NCBI RefSeq assembly: GCF_028532485.1
Contig: NZ_CP116942.1
Span: 124,001-188,000, forward strand
DNA from: Iamia majanohamensis
GTDB taxonomy: Bacteria > Actinomycetota > Acidimicrobiia > Acidimicrobiales > Iamiaceae
DNA: 64,000 nucleotides
Direction: 5' to 3'
The notes beneath the pieces were generated by a model. That model had not been told where the DNA came from. It saw only the letters and a list, made by a program, of their open reading frames with translations, and did no database searches. This document shows, piece by piece, positions 61,306-64,000 of this stretch (positions within the stretch are counted from its first letter, which is position 1; each line of letters starts with the position of its first letter). Position numbers and translations under genes: made by a program.

Positions 61306-64000
61306 CGGGACACCTCCTCCTGGCGGGCCCACCGCGGTCGGCGCGACGCCTCCGCCCCCAGGTGGGTGAGAACGCTCAGCACCACGCCCAGCACCAGCAC
61401 GTAGACGCCGATGTCGAAGAGGGCGGCCGACACCAGCTCCACCTCACCGATGACGGGCAGGTGCAGGTAGGCCAGCTCCTGGTCGAGGAACTCGCCGCCG
61501 AAGAGCATGGGCGCGAGCCCGGTGCCGAGGGCGAGGAGCAGGCCGATGCCGATGAAGGCCGAGGTGGGCAGCGAGCGGTCGCGCTGGAGGGGCGGCGAGC
61601 CGCCGGCGAGGAAGCGCATGACGAAGGCGATGCCTGCGATGAGCCCGCCGGCGAAGCCGCCGCCGGGCGCGTTGTGGCCGCGCAGGGCGATGTAGACCGA
61701 CACCACCAGCACCACGGGGAACACGGCCCGGGTCACCATGTCGAAGATCACCGACCGGGCCCCGATGGTGTCGACCCCCGTCACCCGTTCCGGGCCCGTC
61801 CCCACCGCGTCGGGCGGGCCCAGCGGGTCGGTGTCCTCGTCGTCGAGGTCGCGCCGGGCGGCGCGCACCAGGTTGGCCACGCCGGCCGCGGCCACCGCCA
61901 GCACCGTGATCTCGCCCAGGGTGTCGATGCCGCGGACGTCGACGAGGATCACGTTGACGACGTTGCGCCCGTGGGCCACCGGCTCGGCCTGGGCCAGGAT
62001 CTCCTCGGCCACGGGGCGGTCGGTGCGGGCCGAGCCCGCGGCCATGGCGAAGGCGGCCACGCCCAGCCCGACGGCGATCGAGATGCCGAGCCGCAGCCCG
62101 AGGGGGGCCCAGCGGGGCGGGTCGGAGTAGCCCTCGGGGAGGTGGCGGAGGACGAGGAGGAAGACCACGAGGGTGATGGTCTCGATGAGGACCTGGGTGA
62201 GGGCCAGGTCGGGGGCGCCCAGCTGCAGGAACAGGACGGCCATGCCGTAGCCGATGGCCCCGAGCATGAGGACGGCCACGAACCGCCGCCGGGTGACGAC
62301 CATGGCGATGGCCAGGCCGGCCGAGACCACCGCGACCACGGCCTGGAGGGGCGTGCCCCACGACGTGCCGCCGTCGCCGATCTCGGCCCCGTGGACCAGG
62401 GAGGCGGCCAGGCCGGCCACCACGACGGTGAAGATGATGGCCAGGTAGGCGGGCAGCGAGCCGCTCTGGACCACGCCGGTGAGGCGCCGGGCCCCGACCT
62501 GCAGGCCGTCGTAGGTGCGCACGAAGGCCCCCTCGCCGGAGAGGCGCGCGGCCGGCACCTCGCGGGCGGAGCGCTGGAGGGCGAGGTGGACCACGGCGCC
62601 GGCGGCGACGATGCCGACCGACAGGTAGAGGGCGAGCTTGAACCCGGCCCACAGGGTGAGGTGGGCCTCGGCCGCGGCGTCGAGGGACTCGCTGGCCACC
62701 GAGAGCTCGTGGCCGAGCGGCCCGGCGAAGAGCCCGCCGGCGATGGTGAGGGCGGTGAGCACCACCACCGGCACGACCAGGGCGGGGCCGGGGCCGTGGT
62801 GCACCGTGGCCGGCTCGGCCACCGGCTGGCGGGACCGGCCGAAGAGGCCGAACCAGAGCCGGGCCGAGTAGGCGGTGGTCAGCACCGAGCCGAGGACCAC
62901 GGCGGCCAGGGCCACGTAGGCCGTGGTGGTGTGCTCGTACTCGAGGCCGGCGAGGGCCGCCTCCTTGGCCACGAACCCGAGGAGGGGCGGCAGCCCGACC
63001 ATGGAGGCGGTGGCCACCGCGGCGAACCCCGCGACCCACGGCATCTGGTCGCGCAGGCCGTCGAGCAGGCGGATGTCGCGCGTGCCGGTGGCGTGGTCGA
63101 CGATGCCGACCACGAGGAACAGGGCCGCCTTGAACAGGGCGTGGGCGAGCAGCACGGCCACCCCGGCCGCGGTCGCCTCCGGGTAGCCCACGCCGAAGAG
63201 CACGATCAGCAGGCCCAGCTGCGACACCGTGCCGTGGGCCAGCAGGAGCTTGGCGTCGTGCTGGCGCAGGGCGTTGACGCCGCCCACGAGCATGGTGGCC
63301 CCGCCGACGGCGATGATCGTCGGCCGCCACCACGGCACCTCGGCGAACTGCGGCGCCAGGCGGGCGACGAGGATCACGCCCGCCTTCACCATGGTGGCGG
63401 AGTGGAGGTAGGCGCTGACCGGCGTGGGGGCGGCCATGGCCCCGGGCAGCCAGAAGTGGAACGGCACCTGGGCCGACTTGGTGATGGCGCCGATCAGCAC
63501 CAGCACCAGGCCCACCTGCACGAGGGTGGTGGTGTCGTCGGCCGCGCCCAGCTCCATCAGCGAGGTGGTGCCGGCGGTCTGGGCCAGGATCACCAGCCCG
63601 CCCATCAGGGCCAGGCCCCCCGCCCCGGTCACCAGCAGCGCCTGGCGCGCCGCGGCCCGGGCCTCGGCCTTCTCGTCGTCGAGGCCGATGAGCAGGAAGG
63701 AGGTGATGGTGGTCGCCTCCCAGAAGATGAAGAGCGTCCAGATGTCGTCGGCCAGGACGAGGCCGAGCATGGCCCCGGCGAAGCCCACGAAGCCCCCGGC
63801 GAACCTCACCAGCCGGGCCCGGGGCACGTCCCCGTCGAAGTAGCCCGTCGAGTAGGCGAGCACCAGGGTGCCCATCCCGGTGACGATGAGCGCCATCAGC
63901 AGGGCGAAGCCGTCGAGGCGGAACGAGAAGCCGACGCCCAGGTCCTGGATCCAGGTGACCGACGACGAGCGCTCGGCCCCGTCGAGCACGGAGGGGACCT
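61302..64000 (-). CDS. mnhA: Mrp-type Na+/H+ antiporter fused subunit A/B (N-terminus beyond right edge)
   Basis: About 900 residues are present; the first 50-80 lie off the window. The N-terminal part is a NuoL/ND5-like proton pump (WEATTITSFLLIGLDDEKAEAR, AQVPFHFWLPGAMAAPTPVSAYLHSATMVKAG with key Glu/Lys). It is followed by MbhD-like and MbhE-like segments and at the end a MnhB domain (VSVYIALRGHNAPGGGFAGGLIAG). This A-B fusion is usual in actinobacterial Mrp operons. All six downstream subunits follow with stop/start overlaps. Confidence 0.93.
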   Translation of the reverse strand, partial: VPSVLDGAERSSSVTWIQDLGVGFSFRLDGFALLMALIVTGMGTLVLAYSTGYFDGDVPRARLVRFAGGFVGFAGAMLGLVLADDIWTLFIFWEATTITSFLLIGLDDEKAEARAAARQALLVTGAGGLALMGGLVILAQTAGTTSLMELGAADDTTTLVQVGLVLVLIGAITKSAQVPFHFWLPGAMAAPTPVSAYLHSATMVKAGVILVARLAPQFAEVPWWRPTIIAVGGATMLVGGVNALRQHDAKLLLAHGTVSQLGLLIVLFGVGYPEATAAGVAVLLAHALFKAALFLVVGIVDHATGTRDIRLLDGLRDQMPWVAGFAAVATASMVGLPPLLGFVAKEAALAGLEYEHTTTAYVALAAVVLGSVLTTAYSARLWFGLFGRSRQPVAEPATVHHGPGPALVVPVVVLTALTIAGGLFAGPLGHELSVASESLDAAAEAHLTLWAGFKLALYLSVGIVAAGAVVHLALQRSAREVPAARLSGEGAFVRTYDGLQVGARRLTGVVQSGSLPAYLAIIFTVVVAGLAASLVHGAEIGDGGTSWGTPLQAVVAVVSAGLAIAMVVTRRRFVAVLMLGAIGYGMAVLFLQLGAPDLALTQVLIETITLVVFLLVLRHLPEGYSDPPRWAPLGLRLGISIAVGLGVAAFAMAAGSARTDRPVAEEILAQAEPVAHGRNVVNVILVDVRGIDTLGEITVLAVAAAGVANLVRAARRDLDDEDTDPLGPPDAVGTGPERVTGVDTIGARSVIFDMVTRAVFPVVLVVSVYIALRGHNAPGGGFAGGLIAGIAFVMRFLAGGSPPLQRDRSLPTSAFIGIGLLLALGTGLAPMLFGGEFLDQELAYLHLPVIGEVELVSAALFDIGVYVLVLGVVLSVLTHLGAEASRRPRWARQEEVSR

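Overview
The window is about 72% GC with dense, mostly non-overlapping genes, and it reads as a chromosomal piece of a high-GC actinobacterium. F420-type PPOX proteins, a DUF222/HNH (13E12-type) protein, TIGR03086 and DUF664 DinB-fold proteins, an EtfD-like ETF:menaquinone oxidoreductase, a bifunctional-type dCTP deaminase and an 11-bp phased GlnR-like promoter all fit this. A lineage near Acidimicrobiia/Iamia is my inference, not something the sequence proves. No rRNA, CRISPR array, insertion sequence or integrase was seen.

Layout. 1-10 kb: Ada/AlkA repair fusion (cut by the left edge), PPOX protein, DEAD-box RNA helicase with an unusual start, FrnE-like DsbA protein, DUF899 protein, an NfeD-flotillin pair and a DUF2254 membrane protein. 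10-26 kb: accessory metabolism and small unknowns (P450, DUF664/PHP pair, methyltransferase, DUF222-HNH, truncated globin, YqeY, DUF1697, ABM monooxygenase, a frameshifted SnoaL-like gene, hemerythrin with a histone-like tail, FAD oxidoreductase, lipoprotein between two copies of an aldo/keto reductase 3' end).

25.8-39.4 kb: a 13.6-kb island of lower and uneven GC, flanked by an 18-bp direct repeat whose right copy lies inside tRNA-Gly(CCC). It holds a divergent winged-helix-like gene, a NYN-domain protein, a tightly coupled NurA-HerA-Mre11(SbcD)-Rad50(SbcC) operon and then an AT-richer SIR2-HerA pair. Two HerA-type motor ATPases with different effectors (end-resection nucleases versus a predicted NADase) sit side by side. 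This is the strongest candidate for an undescribed, probably anti-mobile-element, system in the window.

39.6-64 kb: adjacent DUF368 and DedA genes (two families with undecaprenyl-phosphate flippases), dcd, methyltransferases, an AbrB-VapC toxin-antitoxin with an operator over its start codon, a 71-bp-period array of 48-bp palindromes, a CPBP protease/DUF1385 pair, EtfD, a truncated OmpR-type regulator, a lone cNMP-binding protein, two amt-glnK operons each with 11-bp phased GlnR-like half-sites, an acyl-CoA dehydrogenase, and a translationally coupled Mrp (Mnh) Na+/H+ antiporter operon running off the right edge.

About twenty genes on both strands have a -10-like hexamer (xAnnnT) 6-10 nt before the start codon and usually no Shine-Dalgarno sequence, which suggests widespread leaderless transcription.
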